Source: Actinomycetota bacterium
Lineage (GTDB): Bacteria > Actinomycetota > Thermoleophilia > Solirubrobacterales > Solirubrobacteraceae
Reading direction: 5' to 3'
Assembly (NCBI GenBank): GCA_005883215.1
Contig: VAYS01000005.1
Span: 1-64,000 of the forward strand
Length of the DNA: 64,000 nt
The position numbers were made by a program, and so were the translations under genes. Below are positions 39,655-47,323 of the stretch, one piece after another. Numbering within the stretch: position 1 is the first letter of the stretch; every line of letters starts with the position of its first letter. The notes under the pieces were generated by a model, which saw nothing but the letters and a program-made list of their open reading frames with translations, was not told where the DNA came from and made no database searches.

Positions 39655-40431
39655 ATGCCCGGCTTGGCCGGCCGCATGTCGACGGTCGTAAAGGCGAAGA
39701 TCTCCAAGCTGCTGGATCGCGCGGAGGACCCCGCCGAGACCCTCGACTACAGCTACGAGAAGCAGCTCGAGATGCTGCAGAACGTCAAGAAGGGCATCGC
39801 CGACGTGGTGACCGCCAAGAAGCGTCTGCAGATGCAGGAGGGCACGCTCCAGCAGCAGGTGGTCAAGCTCGACACCCAGGCGCGTCAGGCGATGTCCGTC
39901 GGGCAGGAGGACCTGGCCCGGGCAGCGCTCTCGCGCAAGCAGGTGGCCCAGGAGTCGCTCCAGGGGCTCGACCAGCAGGTCGCCGAGCTGGAGACCCAGC
40001 AGGAGAAGCTGATCGACAACGAGCAGAAGCTGCGGGCCAAGCTCGAGGCGTTCAGGACCAAGAAGGAGGTCATCAAGGCCCAGTACTCGGCGGCCGAGGC
40101 CCAGGTGCACATCTCCGAGGCGGCGACCGGGGTGGGCGAGCAAATGGCCGACGTGGGACTGGCCATGCAGCGGGCCCAGGACAAGACCGAGAACATGCGC
40201 GCCCGCGCCTCGGCGGTCGAGGAGCTCGAGAAGGCGGGCACATTCGACGACGTCACCCAGCTGGGTCCCGGCCAGGACGACATCGACCGACAGCTGGCCC
40301 AGCTGTCGGACAAGAGCGCCGTCGACGACGAGATGGCCAAGCTCAAGGCCGAGCTGGGCTCCGGGCAGGCCAAGGGCGAGCTCGGCGGCGGCGAGAGCCA
40401 GCCGGCCAAGCAGGGCGGAGCGGGCGCATGA
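39655..40431 (+). CDS. pspA: PspA/IM30 family envelope-stress protein
   Basis: This 258-residue protein is the coiled-coil membrane-protective PspA/Vipp1 type. The N-terminal amphipathic helix region MPGLAGRMSTVVKAKISKLLDRAEDP is followed by long helical coils (YEKQLEMLQNVKKGIADVVTAKKRLQMQEG; VAELETQQEKLIDN). It binds damaged membranes as oligomeric rods or rings. A strong ribosome site (AAAGGAGG) precedes ATG 39655. The next gene is overlapped by four bases and encodes a PspAA partner, the actinobacterial arrangement. It follows the cell-wall hydrolase, so the region is envelope-oriented. Confidence 0.94.
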   Translation: MPGLAGRMSTVVKAKISKLLDRAEDPAETLDYSYEKQLEMLQNVKKGIADVVTAKKRLQMQEGTLQQQVVKLDTQARQAMSVGQEDLARAALSRKQVAQESLQGLDQQVAELETQQEKLIDNEQKLRAKLEAFRTKKEVIKAQYSAAEAQVHISEAATGVGEQMADVGLAMQRAQDKTENMRARASAVEELEKAGTFDDVTQLGPGQDDIDRQLAQLSDKSAVDDEMAKLKAELGSGQAKGELGGGESQPAKQGGAGA

Positions 40432-40706
40432 TCGTGCGGATCGCCACCGAGGGTCAGTTCGAGGTCGACGACTCTCACCGCGACGAGCTAAACCGCCTCG
40501 ACAACGAGGCGGTGGAGGCGGTGGAGGCGCACGACCAGCAGCGCTTCCACGCCGCGCTGGAGCAGATGATCGCGCTGGTCCGCGACCGCGGCCGGGCCCT
40601 GGACGACGACCACCTCTCCAGCTCGGACCTGATCCTGCCCCCGGCCGACACCACGCTCGAAGAGGCCGCGCAGGAGTTCACCGGCCAGGGGCTGCTCCCG
40701 GACTAG
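40428..40706 (+). CDS. PspA-associated protein (PspAA-type domain)
   Basis: This 92-residue protein is translationally coupled to pspA (ATGA). Its pattern is MIVRIATEGQFEVDDSHRDELNRLDNEAVEAVEAHDQ and DHLSSSDLILPPADTTLEEAAQEF, the small acidic PspAA family found after pspA in actinobacteria. It probably modulates PspA assembly. No signal peptide is present. Confidence 0.88.
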   Translation: MIVRIATEGQFEVDDSHRDELNRLDNEAVEAVEAHDQQRFHAALEQMIALVRDRGRALDDDHLSSSDLILPPADTTLEEAAQEFTGQGLLPD

Positions 40707-40832
40707 CGGCGGCGCTCCAGCGGGGATCCCCCACAGGGGAAACCAGCGCTCGCGCTCGGCCTCGATCGGCGGCTCGCGCCCGAGCGGGGCCCGCAGCCGC
40801 AGCTCGCGCTCGGTCGCCTAGCCTGCACACCC

Positions 40833-41075
40833 GTGGTCAAGCTGATCGCGCTGTTGCGGCGTCCGCGCAATCCCCAGGAGTGGATGAAGGACATGATGGG
40901 GCGGGTGCTGCCCCACTGCTACGACATCCCCCCGCTCGAGGCGATGGAGATCGCCTCGCCCGATGACACCTCCACCGTGCACGGGCGGCGCGGTGACCGG
41001 CGCGGCCCGCCGTTCCTCGTCGCCGAGCTGTCGGGAACACCGGGGCCCCCGCGGGAGGGCTCGCCGAGCCAGTGA
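40833..41075 (+). CDS. Small hypothetical protein coupled to lgt
   Basis: An 80-residue open frame from GTG 40833 whose stop overlaps the lgt start (GTGA). Its first half is clearly protein-like (RRPRNPQEWMKDMMGRVLPHCYDIPPLEAMEI), while the second half is Gly/Pro/Arg rich and probably unstructured. I do not recognise a family. The overlap with lgt suggests translational coupling and is the main support. It may equally be a leader frame. Confidence 0.45.
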   Translation: MVKLIALLRRPRNPQEWMKDMMGRVLPHCYDIPPLEAMEIASPDDTSTVHGRRGDRRGPPFLVAELSGTPGPPREGSPSQ

Positions 41076-41845
41076 AGCCCGAGATCCACCTCTTCGGGCT
41101 GTCGATCAAGACCTTCGGGGTCGCCTTCGCCATGGGCTTCCTCGCCTCCGGCGCCGTGCTGGCGCGGCGCCTGCGCGAGCTGGGACGGCCCGTGGACTGG
41201 GCCTACGAGATGATCTTCGCCGGGCTGGTCGGTGGCCTGGTCGGCGCGCGCGGCTACTACATCGTCCAGAACTACGACCAGGTCAAGGGCGACCTGATCG
41301 GCAGCATCTTCTCCGGCTCGGGGCTGGTGTGGTACGGGGGGGTGATCGGCGGCGCCCTGGCGGTGGCGGCGTGGGCGCGCTGGCGCGGCCTGTTCAACCT
41401 GGGGCTGCTCGACCTGGCCGCGCCGATGCTGGCGCTGGGCTATGCCATCGGGCGCATCGGCTGTCAGGTCTCCGGCGACGGCGACTACGGGATCCGCTCG
41501 CACCTGCCCTGGGCGATGGGCTATCCCCACGGCACCGTGCCCACCCCGCCCGGCGTGCGCGTGCAACCCACGCCGATCTACGAGACGCTGGCCATGGGAC
41601 TGGTGGCGTGGGCGCTGTGGCGGCTGCGCGACCGCCTGCGCCCGGGCGGCGTGTTCGCCCTGTACCTGGTGCTCTCGGGACTCGAGCGCCTGCTGGTCGA
41701 GTTCATCCGCCGCAACAAGGAGGTCCTGGCCGGGCTCACCGCGCCCCAGCTCGAGAGCGTCGGGCTGGTGGTGGTGGGGGCGGCGGCGATCGCCTGGGCG
41801 CTGCGCGCCGGCGGCCTGAGCGTCGGCCTCCGCCCCTCCTCCTGA
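41072..41845 (+). CDS. lgt: Prolipoprotein diacylglyceryl transferase
   Basis: Lgt attaches diacylglycerol to the lipobox Cys of preprolipoproteins. The 257-residue protein has about seven membrane helices, the catalytic-region motif GLVWYGGVIGG, and VQPTPIYETLAMG near the C-terminal part (HPTQLYE equivalent). The Lgt signature reads GRIGCQVSGDGDYG rather than the usual GRxGNFxNGE, a variant branch. Substrates encoded nearby include the CWB2 lipoprotein, the metal-binding lipoprotein and the lipoprotein at 62545. Start GTG 41072 overlaps the preceding small gene. A GC hairpin-like stretch lies just after the stop. Confidence 0.9.
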   Translation: MKPEIHLFGLSIKTFGVAFAMGFLASGAVLARRLRELGRPVDWAYEMIFAGLVGGLVGARGYYIVQNYDQVKGDLIGSIFSGSGLVWYGGVIGGALAVAAWARWRGLFNLGLLDLAAPMLALGYAIGRIGCQVSGDGDYGIRSHLPWAMGYPHGTVPTPPGVRVQPTPIYETLAMGLVAWALWRLRDRLRPGGVFALYLVLSGLERLLVEFIRRNKEVLAGLTAPQLESVGLVVVGAAAIAWALRAGGLSVGLRPSS

Positions 41846-41883
41846 TGAGTCCCGGGGCCCAGGGCCCTCCTGGCGCGCTGCGT

Positions 41884-41938
41884 CGGTCCGCGGACCGGAC
41901 GGGGGAGAGGGCGTCGGGAATAAGCGACTAGGAATAAG
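41884..41938. promoter_or_regulatory. Palindrome and direct repeat before the metal transporter operon
   Basis: CGGTCCGCGGACCG (41884-41897) is a perfect 14-bp palindrome. Then GGAATAAG occurs twice (41917-41924 and 41931-41938) at a 14-base spacing, an unusually AT-rich stretch. The set lies 86-140 bases before the first transporter gene. The direct repeat is a plausible operator, perhaps for the Fur-family protein in the operon; it is not a recognised Zur box. Confidence 0.35.
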
Positions 41939-42023
41939 ACCCAGTCTCGTGATAGCCTCCGCGCGGCCGCAGGCCCAGGCTGGAGCCTTTGCGCCAAGAA
42001 CGTCTCCGACCCTGACGGGGCTG

Positions 42024-42971
42024 ATGTCACGATCGTCTCTTCGAGCCCGACGGTTCACGCTGGTTGTCCTCACCCTCGCCATGGCCGTGCCGGCGGCGCT
42101 GGCGCTGTCGGCCTCGGGGTGCGGCTCGGGGGCCGCCTCGGGCGGCCCGGCGGGCAAGCTGCAGGTGGTCGCGGCGGAGAACTTCTGGGGCAGCATCGCC
42201 GCCCAGCTCGGGGGCGACCGGGTGCGGGTCACGAGCGTCATCGTCAACCCCAAGACCGACCCGCATTCCTACGAGCCGACCGCTTCGGACGGGATCACGC
42301 TCGCGCGCTCGAAGATGGCGATCGTCAACGGCGTTGGCTACGACAGGTGGGCCCCGAAGCTGATCAGCGCCAATCCCGACAGCGCCCGCGTCGTGCTCAA
42401 TGTCGGCGACCTGCTCGGGCTCAAGGCCGATGACAACCCCCACCAGTGGTACTCGCCGGCGAGCGTGCGGCGCGTCGTCGCCCAGATCGTCTCCGACTAC
42501 CAGCGGCTCGACCCCGGCGACGCCGCCTATTTCGACCAGCAGCGCCAGCGTTTCGAGAACCAGGCCCTCGCGCGCTACGACGCGCTGCGCGCGCACATCA
42601 AGCGCCGCTACGCGGGCACCCCGGTCGGCTACAGCGAGAGCATCTTCGAGCCGCTGGGGCGCGATCTGGGCCTGGAGCTGCTGACCCCCTACAGCTTCGC
42701 CAAGGCGATCTCCGAGGGTACGGAGGTCACCGCCCAGGACAAGCAGACCGTCGACAACCAGGCCCAAGGCGGTCAGATCAAGGTCTGGGTCTACAACAGC
42801 CAGAACGCGACGCCCGACGTCCAGCGCGTCAACCAGCTCGCCCAAGCGCGCCACATCCCGGTGGCCACGATCACCGAGACGCTCGACCCCCCGTCGGCTA
42901 CGTTCGAGCAATGGCAGGCCGATCAGCTCGCCGGCCTCCAGCGGGCCCTGGCCCAGGGGACGGGCAGATAG
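42024..42971 (+). CDS. Metal ABC transporter substrate-binding lipoprotein (ZnuA/TroA family)
   Basis: This 315-residue lipoprotein (lipobox ALSASGCGSG) belongs to the cluster A-I zinc/manganese-binding family. It has the standard entry VVAAENFWGSIAAQLGGDRV, the conserved metal-ligand region NPKTDPHSYEPTASD (His), and DNPHQWYSPASVRRV (His). A later Glu and Asp region (YSESIFEPLGRDLGLELLTP) completes the site. It has no His-rich loop, unlike many zinc-specific ZnuA proteins, so manganese or both metals are possible. ATG 42024 is the preferred start. Its stop overlaps the beginning of the ATPase coding frame. Confidence 0.92.
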   Translation: MSRSSLRARRFTLVVLTLAMAVPAALALSASGCGSGAASGGPAGKLQVVAAENFWGSIAAQLGGDRVRVTSVIVNPKTDPHSYEPTASDGITLARSKMAIVNGVGYDRWAPKLISANPDSARVVLNVGDLLGLKADDNPHQWYSPASVRRVVAQIVSDYQRLDPGDAAYFDQQRQRFENQALARYDALRAHIKRRYAGTPVGYSESIFEPLGRDLGLELLTPYSFAKAISEGTEVTAQDKQTVDNQAQGGQIKVWVYNSQNATPDVQRVNQLAQARHIPVATITETLDPPSATFEQWQADQLAGLQRALAQGTGR

Positions 42972-43909
42972 CGCCCGCCGAGCAGACGGCGCCCGCGGGG
43001 CGCACGGCGCCCGCGGGGCAACCGGCGCCCACCGAGCAGGCGCCGGGGCCCACGCCCGGCGCGGGCGGGCGGATCGAGGCCGGGTCGGCTGGCCGCCGCT
43101 ACCCCTCAAAAGCCTCCGCCTTGTGCCTGGAGGGCGCGGAGGCGCGCATGGGTGGGCAGACCGTGTGGAGCGGGGTGAGCCTGGATATCGCGCCCGGCGC
43201 GTTTGCGGCGATCCTGGGCCCCAACGGCGCGGGCAAGACGACGCTGCTGCGGGTGCTGCTCGGCGAGCTGCCTGTGACCGCGGGCAGCGCGTCCGTGCAC
43301 GGGAGCTCGCCGGGAGCGCTCAACCGCCAGATCGGCTACCTGCCCCAGCGCCGGCAGTTCGATGCCGCGGTCCGCATCCGCGGCATCGACCTGGTGCGCC
43401 TGGGCCTCGACGGCGCGCGCTGGGGCCTGCCGCTTCGTCGCCGGGGTGCCGAACGCGTCGACGAGGTCCTTCGGCTGGTGGGAGCCGACGACTATGCGAC
43501 GCGCCCGATCGGCGAGCTGTCGGGCGGCGAGCAGCAACGGGTGCTGATCGCCCAGGCGCTGGTCAGCCGACCGCGCCTGCTGGCGCTCGACGAGCCGCTC
43601 GACAGCCTCGATCTGCCCAACCAGACCGCGGTGGCGGCGCTCCTGCAGCGCATCTGCCGCCAGGACGGGGTGACGATCCTGCTGGTGGCGCACGACGTCA
43701 ACCCGCTGCTCTCCTACCTGGACCAGGTCGTCTACTTCGGCGCCGGGCGCGCCGTGGTCGGAGCGCCCCGGGAGGTGATCAACTCCGAGACGCTCAGCCG
43801 GCTGTACGGCGTCCCGATCGAGGTGCTACAGGCCTCCGACGGCCGGCTCGTGGTGGTCGGACTGCCGGAGGCGCCGGCGCACCACAGCGACCGCCACGAG
43901 CATGCATAG
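42911..43909 (+). CDS. Metal ABC transporter ATP-binding protein with repeat-containing N-terminal extension
   Basis: The ABC core starts near residue 75: ILGPNGAGKTTLLRVLLGE (Walker A), LSGGEQQRVLIAQAL (signature), LLALDEPLDSL (Walker B), and VAHDVN (switch His). The start is uncertain. The frame before the core (42971-43042) contains four imperfect 18-base repeats encoding a hexapeptide of APAxxT type with clean GC third positions, so it looks translated. The only in-frame start upstream of it within reach is ATG 42911, which overlaps the lipoprotein gene by 61 bases. A TTG at 43121 would give a core-only protein with no ribosome site. The transporter is completed by the two permeases that follow. 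Confidence 0.85.
   Translation: MAGRSARRPPAGPGPGDGQIAPAEQTAPAGRTAPAGQPAPTEQAPGPTPGAGGRIEAGSAGRRYPSKASALCLEGAEARMGGQTVWSGVSLDIAPGAFAAILGPNGAGKTTLLRVLLGELPVTAGSASVHGSSPGALNRQIGYLPQRRQFDAAVRIRGIDLVRLGLDGARWGLPLRRRGAERVDEVLRLVGADDYATRPIGELSGGEQQRVLIAQALVSRPRLLALDEPLDSLDLPNQTAVAALLQRICRQDGVTILLVAHDVNPLLSYLDQVVYFGAGRAVVGAPREVINSETLSRLYGVPIEVLQASDGRLVVVGLPEAPAHHSDRHEHA
42971..43042 (+). repeat. Four imperfect 18-bp tandem repeats coding a Pro/Ala hexapeptide
   Basis: Units begin at 42971, 42989, 43007 and 43025, each close to GCGCCCGCNGNGCNNACG, and read Ala-Pro-Ala-x-x-Thr/Pro in the ATPase frame. The first unit overlaps the stop of the lipoprotein gene. Confidence 0.7.
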
Positions 43910-44828
43910 CGTCGTCGCCGCTCACCTGTCGCTGGACCCGGCCTTCGACTTCGATCAGCTGACGGCGTTTCCGTTCCTGGTCAACGCGCTCGAGGCCGGC
44001 ACGATCGTGGCCGTGATGGCCGGGGTCGTCGGCTGGTTCATGACGCTTCGCCGCGAGAGCTTCGCCGGCCACAGCCTGTCGCTCATGGCCTTCCCGGGCG
44101 CGACGGGCGCGCTGCTCGTCGGCCTGCCCGCGGCGCTCGGCTATTTCGCCTTCTGCGGCGCCGGGGCTCTGGTCATCGGTGCGGCGGCGGGCGCCGGCGG
44201 CGCGCGCGGGCGCGGGGAGGAGTCCGCCGTCACCGGGGCGGTCCAGGCCCTGGGCCTCGCCTGCGGCTTTCTCTTCCTGAGCCTCTACCGCGGGGTGCTC
44301 GCGTCCTATGAGAGCGTCCTGTTCGGCAGCTACCTGGGCATCACCAGCGGCCAGGTGCTCGCGCTGGCGGGAGTCGCCGCAGGATCGCTGGCCTTCTTCG
44401 CCGTCGTCGGACGGCCTCTGCTGTTCGCCTCCGTCGACGGCGCCGTGGCCGGGGCCAGCGGCGTCCCGACCCGCGGGCTGGGGGTGGCGTTCCTGCTCGC
44501 GCTGGGGCTCGCCGTGGCGGCCACCGCCCAGATCACCGGCGTGCTGTTGGTGTTTGCGCTGCTCGTCGCCCCGGCGGCGACGGCCCAGCTGGTGACGCCG
44601 CGGGTCGGCGTCGGCCTCGCGCTGGGCGTCGCGCTCGGGATCGTGACGGTTTGGCTGGGAGTGGCCCTCGCCTACGCCACCGACTATCCCATCGGCTTTT
44701 TCATCACCACCGTCGCGACGAGCTTCTACGTGCTGGCGCGCGCCGCCCGCGCGCTGGTGGCCCGCCCACCGGCGTGGCGGCGCCGCCGCGTGGCGCACCC
44801 GCCGTCTGAGGGGGCCGCGGCCGCCTGA
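43902..44828 (+). CDS. Metal ABC transporter permease 1 (ZnuB/TroC family)
   Basis: This is a 308-residue membrane protein with about eight helices, opening FPFLVNALEAGTIVAVMAGVVGWFMTLRRESFAGHSLSLM, the pattern of the ABC-3 family, and containing YLGITSGQVLALAGVAAG. The ABC-3 signature GVPTRGLGVAFLLALGLAVAATAQITGVLLVFALLVAPAA is clear. It overlaps the ATPase stop by eight bases and ends overlapping the second permease by one base (TGATG). Two different permeases with one binding protein and ATPase match the TroABCD/SitABCD arrangement rather than the usual three-gene zinc transporter. Confidence 0.9.
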   Translation: MHSVVAAHLSLDPAFDFDQLTAFPFLVNALEAGTIVAVMAGVVGWFMTLRRESFAGHSLSLMAFPGATGALLVGLPAALGYFAFCGAGALVIGAAAGAGGARGRGEESAVTGAVQALGLACGFLFLSLYRGVLASYESVLFGSYLGITSGQVLALAGVAAGSLAFFAVVGRPLLFASVDGAVAGASGVPTRGLGVAFLLALGLAVAATAQITGVLLVFALLVAPAATAQLVTPRVGVGLALGVALGIVTVWLGVALAYATDYPIGFFITTVATSFYVLARAARALVARPPAWRRRRVAHPPSEGAAAA

Positions 44829-45655
44829 TGCTCGCCCACGAGTTCATACGCAATGCGTTGCTGGCGGGCACGTTCACCGCCCTCGCGTGCGGGCTCGTCG
44901 GCTACTTCGTCGTATTGCGCGCGCAGGTCTTCGCCGGAGACGCGCTCAGCCACGTCGCGTTCACCGGAGCGCTCGCCGCCGCCGCCGCGGGGGTCGATAC
45001 TCGCATCGGGCTGTTCGCCGGCACCGTCCTGCTCGGGGTCGTGATCGCGGGCCTGGGCGAGCGGGCCCGCCCCGATGACGTCGCCATCGGCGTGGTGTTC
45101 GCGTGGATCCTCGGGCTCGGGCTCTTCTTCCTGGGGCTGTATGCCGCCAACGGGGGCGGCAACGGTCTGCTCGGGGCGCGCGCCCTGTTCGGCTCGATCT
45201 TCGGGCTGAGCCCGTCCGACGCCCGCCTGGCGGCGGCGATCGGCCTGGGGGTGGTCGCGACCTGCCTGCTCGTGGCGCGGCCGCTGCTGTTCTCGAGCCT
45301 CGACCCCGCGATCGCCGCCGCCCGCGGCGTTCCCGTCCGCGGGCTGGGCGTCCTGTTCCTGGCGCTCCTGGGCGTCGTCGCGGCCGAGGCGACCCAGGCG
45401 GTCGGGGCGCTGCTGCTGCTCGGCCTGCTCGCCGCGCCCGCGGGCGCCGCCATGCGGATCACGCCGAACCCATACCGCGCGCTCGCGCTCTCGGCGGCGC
45501 TCGCCGTGCTGGCCACCTGGGCCGGCCTGGCGCTCAGCTACGCGGTGCCCACCGTGCCCCCCAGCTCGGCGGTCATCGCCGTCGCGGTCGGGGGCTACGG
45601 ATTGACCTGGCTGCTCACCGTCCGCCGCCCCGGCGCCATCTCGGCGGCGACCTAG
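44828..45655 (+). CDS. Metal ABC transporter permease 2 (TroD-like)
   Basis: This 275-residue second ABC-3 permease begins HEFIRNALLAGTFTALACGLVGYFVVLRAQVFAGDALSHVAFTG. It contains RPLLFSSLDPAIAAARGVPVRGLGVLF, ATQAVGALLLLGLLAAPAGAAMRI and a terminal helix. It is shorter than its paralogue, and the two are only distantly similar, so they probably form a heteromeric channel. It overlaps permease 1 at TGATG and is followed after nine bases by the Fur-family regulator, so all five genes form one operon. Confidence 0.9.
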   Translation: MLAHEFIRNALLAGTFTALACGLVGYFVVLRAQVFAGDALSHVAFTGALAAAAAGVDTRIGLFAGTVLLGVVIAGLGERARPDDVAIGVVFAWILGLGLFFLGLYAANGGGNGLLGARALFGSIFGLSPSDARLAAAIGLGVVATCLLVARPLLFSSLDPAIAAARGVPVRGLGVLFLALLGVVAAEATQAVGALLLLGLLAAPAGAAMRITPNPYRALALSAALAVLATWAGLALSYAVPTVPPSSAVIAVAVGGYGLTWLLTVRRPGAISAAT

Positions 45656-45664
45656 ACTGGGCGC

Positions 45665-46111
45665 GTGGCCGCCGAGCGGACAGCCAGCTGGGTCGACGGC
45701 GCACTACAGGTGCTCGCGGCCAGCGGGCATCGCAGTGGGGGAGCGCGCCGGGCGCTGCTCGAGCTGCTGGACTCCCAGCGCTGCGCGCTGTCGGCGCTGG
45801 AGATCGAGGACGCGTTGCGGACCAGCGAGCGCCGCGTGGCTCGGGCCAGCATTTACCGCATCCTCGACGAGCTCGAGCGCCTGGGCTTGGTGCAGAAGGT
45901 CGAGGTCGGCCAGGCTATGGCTCGCTATGAGCCGCTTCGCACCGGCGCCGGGCACCACCATCATCTGGTGTGCGACAGCTGCGGGGTGATCATGCCGTTC
46001 ACGGACCGCGGCCTGGAGGAGGCAATCACCAAGCTCAGCCGCCGAGTGCCGATCGAGGTCTCCGAGCACGAGATCGTCCTGCACGGGGCGTGCGAGGAGT
46101 GCAAGGACTGA
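45665..46111 (+). CDS. Fur/Zur-family metal regulator
   Basis: This 148-residue regulator has the winged helix (ALEIEDALRTSERRVARASIYRILDELERLGLV) and the dimer domain. The regulatory metal segment reads TGAGHHHHLVCDSCGVIMPF and the structural zinc pairs are VCDSC and HGACEECKD. It is located as the last gene of the transporter operon, so it is probably the metal sensor for this system; zinc (Zur) is the simplest choice given the cysteine set, but manganese sensing cannot be excluded. GTG 45665 starts it. Confidence 0.92.
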   Translation: MAAERTASWVDGALQVLAASGHRSGGARRALLELLDSQRCALSALEIEDALRTSERRVARASIYRILDELERLGLVQKVEVGQAMARYEPLRTGAGHHHHLVCDSCGVIMPFTDRGLEEAITKLSRRVPIEVSEHEIVLHGACEECKD

Positions 46112-46171
46112 CCGCGGTTCGCGCGCTGGGACAGCTGCGCGCGCCCACCCCGGGCCCTATGATCCGGCGCG

Positions 46172-46513
46172 ATGGAGTCCTGGCAACTGGACGCGGTCTC
46201 GGCCAAGTTTCGCCAGCCCGAGGTGCTGCGCTCCGATGACGGCGCCAGCCGGATCATCCTCATCGAGCTGCCCGCCGGCGAGGCGCTCACCGAGCACCAG
46301 GTGCACGAGCACGCGCTGGCCTTCGTCGTCTCGGGCGAGCTCGAGGTCTCGGCCGGATCCGAGAGCTCGCGCCTGCGGGCCCCGGCCCTGGCCCATTTCG
46401 CGCCGGCCGAACGCCACGAGGTCCGCGCCGTCGAGGACGCCCGGCTGGTGCTCGCGCTCTCGCCCTGGCCCGGTCCGGGGCACCCCAGCCTCGCGGCGCG
46501 CGAGGCCGAGTAG
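46172..46513 (+). CDS. Small single-domain cupin protein
   Basis: A 113-residue cupin. The first motif is ALTEHQVHEHALAFVVSGELEVSAGSES with His ligands, and the second is LAHFAPAERHEVRAVEDARLVLALSPW. It folds as one small beta-barrel; metal binding by the His set is likely. The function (dioxygenase, isomerase or sugar/ligand sensor) is not evident. ATG 46172 starts it, 60 bases after the Fur-family gene on the same strand, and it may belong to that metal-regulated transcript. Confidence 0.85.
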   Translation: MESWQLDAVSAKFRQPEVLRSDDGASRIILIELPAGEALTEHQVHEHALAFVVSGELEVSAGSESSRLRAPALAHFAPAERHEVRAVEDARLVLALSPWPGPGHPSLAAREAE

Positions 46514-46514
46514 G

Positions 46515-46538
46515 CCCTACACGGGCCCCTACACGGGC
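46515..46538 (+). repeat. 12-bp tandem duplication CCCTACACGGGC
   Basis: CCCTACACGGGC occurs twice directly, starting just after the cupin stop codon. It may be a slippage product or part of a terminator. Confidence 0.6.
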
Positions 46539-46647
46539 CCCGCGCAGGCCCCGGCCCGGGGTCAGGAGCGCCTACGCGCCAGCTTTGGGCGGGCGCTCTC
46601 AAGCTCGAGCCCCTGGCTGCCGACACGACGAGTAGGGGTACTAACGG

Positions 46648-47271
46648 ATGCGCATGCATCGTTCGTTTTTCGCCGCGCTAGGCGCCGCGGCCTCGATCGT
46701 GGCGGCGGTCGGATGCACCTTTTTGGCCACCGCCGGCATGGTCGCTTTCAACCGCTGGCCCGGCGGCCCACGGGCCGCCAACGCCAGCGCCCTGGCCGTC
46801 CAGCCGCTGGGTGGCGGAGCGCTGCGCGTCGCTCCCCCGGCGGCCGCCCCGCTGGTCGTGGCCCCGGCGGCGATCGCCGCCGGCGTCCCCGGCGGCGCCG
46901 CGGGCGGGGCGCCCACCCCCGGCGGCGGGGGTCCCCCAGGCGGCGGGCCCAACGCCGGCGGCGGCCCCACCGGCGGCGGCATCCAGGGGAGCGCGAGCGG
47001 CAACCCGTCGGGCAAGGGATCGGGCGGCCCGCCGCCCTGCGCCTGCCCGGGCACCCAGCCGCCGAGCGTGCTCGACCCCGTGGTCCACACCACGGCGCAG
47101 GCCACGACGACGGCCGGCCAAGCTCTCTCGGGCATCACCAGCACCGCCGGCGGCGCCGTCGGCGGCGTCAGCCCACCCGCCGGCCAGGCGGCGTCGGGCG
47201 CCAGCGCGCGCGCGCAGGAGACGGCCACCGGCGCGGGACAAGCCGCGGGTGGTGCGCTCGGCGGCCACTGA
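46648..47271 (+). CDS. Low-complexity exported protein (Gly/Ala/Pro-rich)
   Basis: This 207-residue protein has an N-terminal hydrophobic export or anchor segment (FFAALGAAASIVAAVGCTFLATAGMVAF). The remainder is almost entirely Gly, Ala, Pro and Ser, with one recognisable spot PPPCACPGTQPPS containing two cysteines and a Ser/Thr-rich C-terminus (TTAQATTTAGQALSGITSTAGG). Sequence like this is typical of wall-associated linkers. The family is not recognised. The start may be at ATG 46648 or ATG 46654. Third-position GC is high but so is every frame here, so confidence is moderate. Confidence 0.6.
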   Translation: MRMHRSFFAALGAAASIVAAVGCTFLATAGMVAFNRWPGGPRAANASALAVQPLGGGALRVAPPAAAPLVVAPAAIAAGVPGGAAGGAPTPGGGGPPGGGPNAGGGPTGGGIQGSASGNPSGKGSGGPPPCACPGTQPPSVLDPVVHTTAQATTTAGQALSGITSTAGGAVGGVSPPAGQAASGASARAQETATGAGQAAGGALGGH

Positions 47272-47323
47272 CCGGCCCTGACGGGCCGCTGGCGGGCGGC
47301 GCTACCGAGGGGCGGCCGCCGCC

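Noticed and set aside
41884-41938. A classical Zur or MntR box before the metal transporter
   Set aside because: The palindrome and direct repeat do not match consensus patterns I know for these regulators; reported only as an unassigned regulatory candidate.
42971-43042. CRISPR-like array
   Set aside because: The repeats are directly tandem, in frame and without spacers; no cas genes are present.
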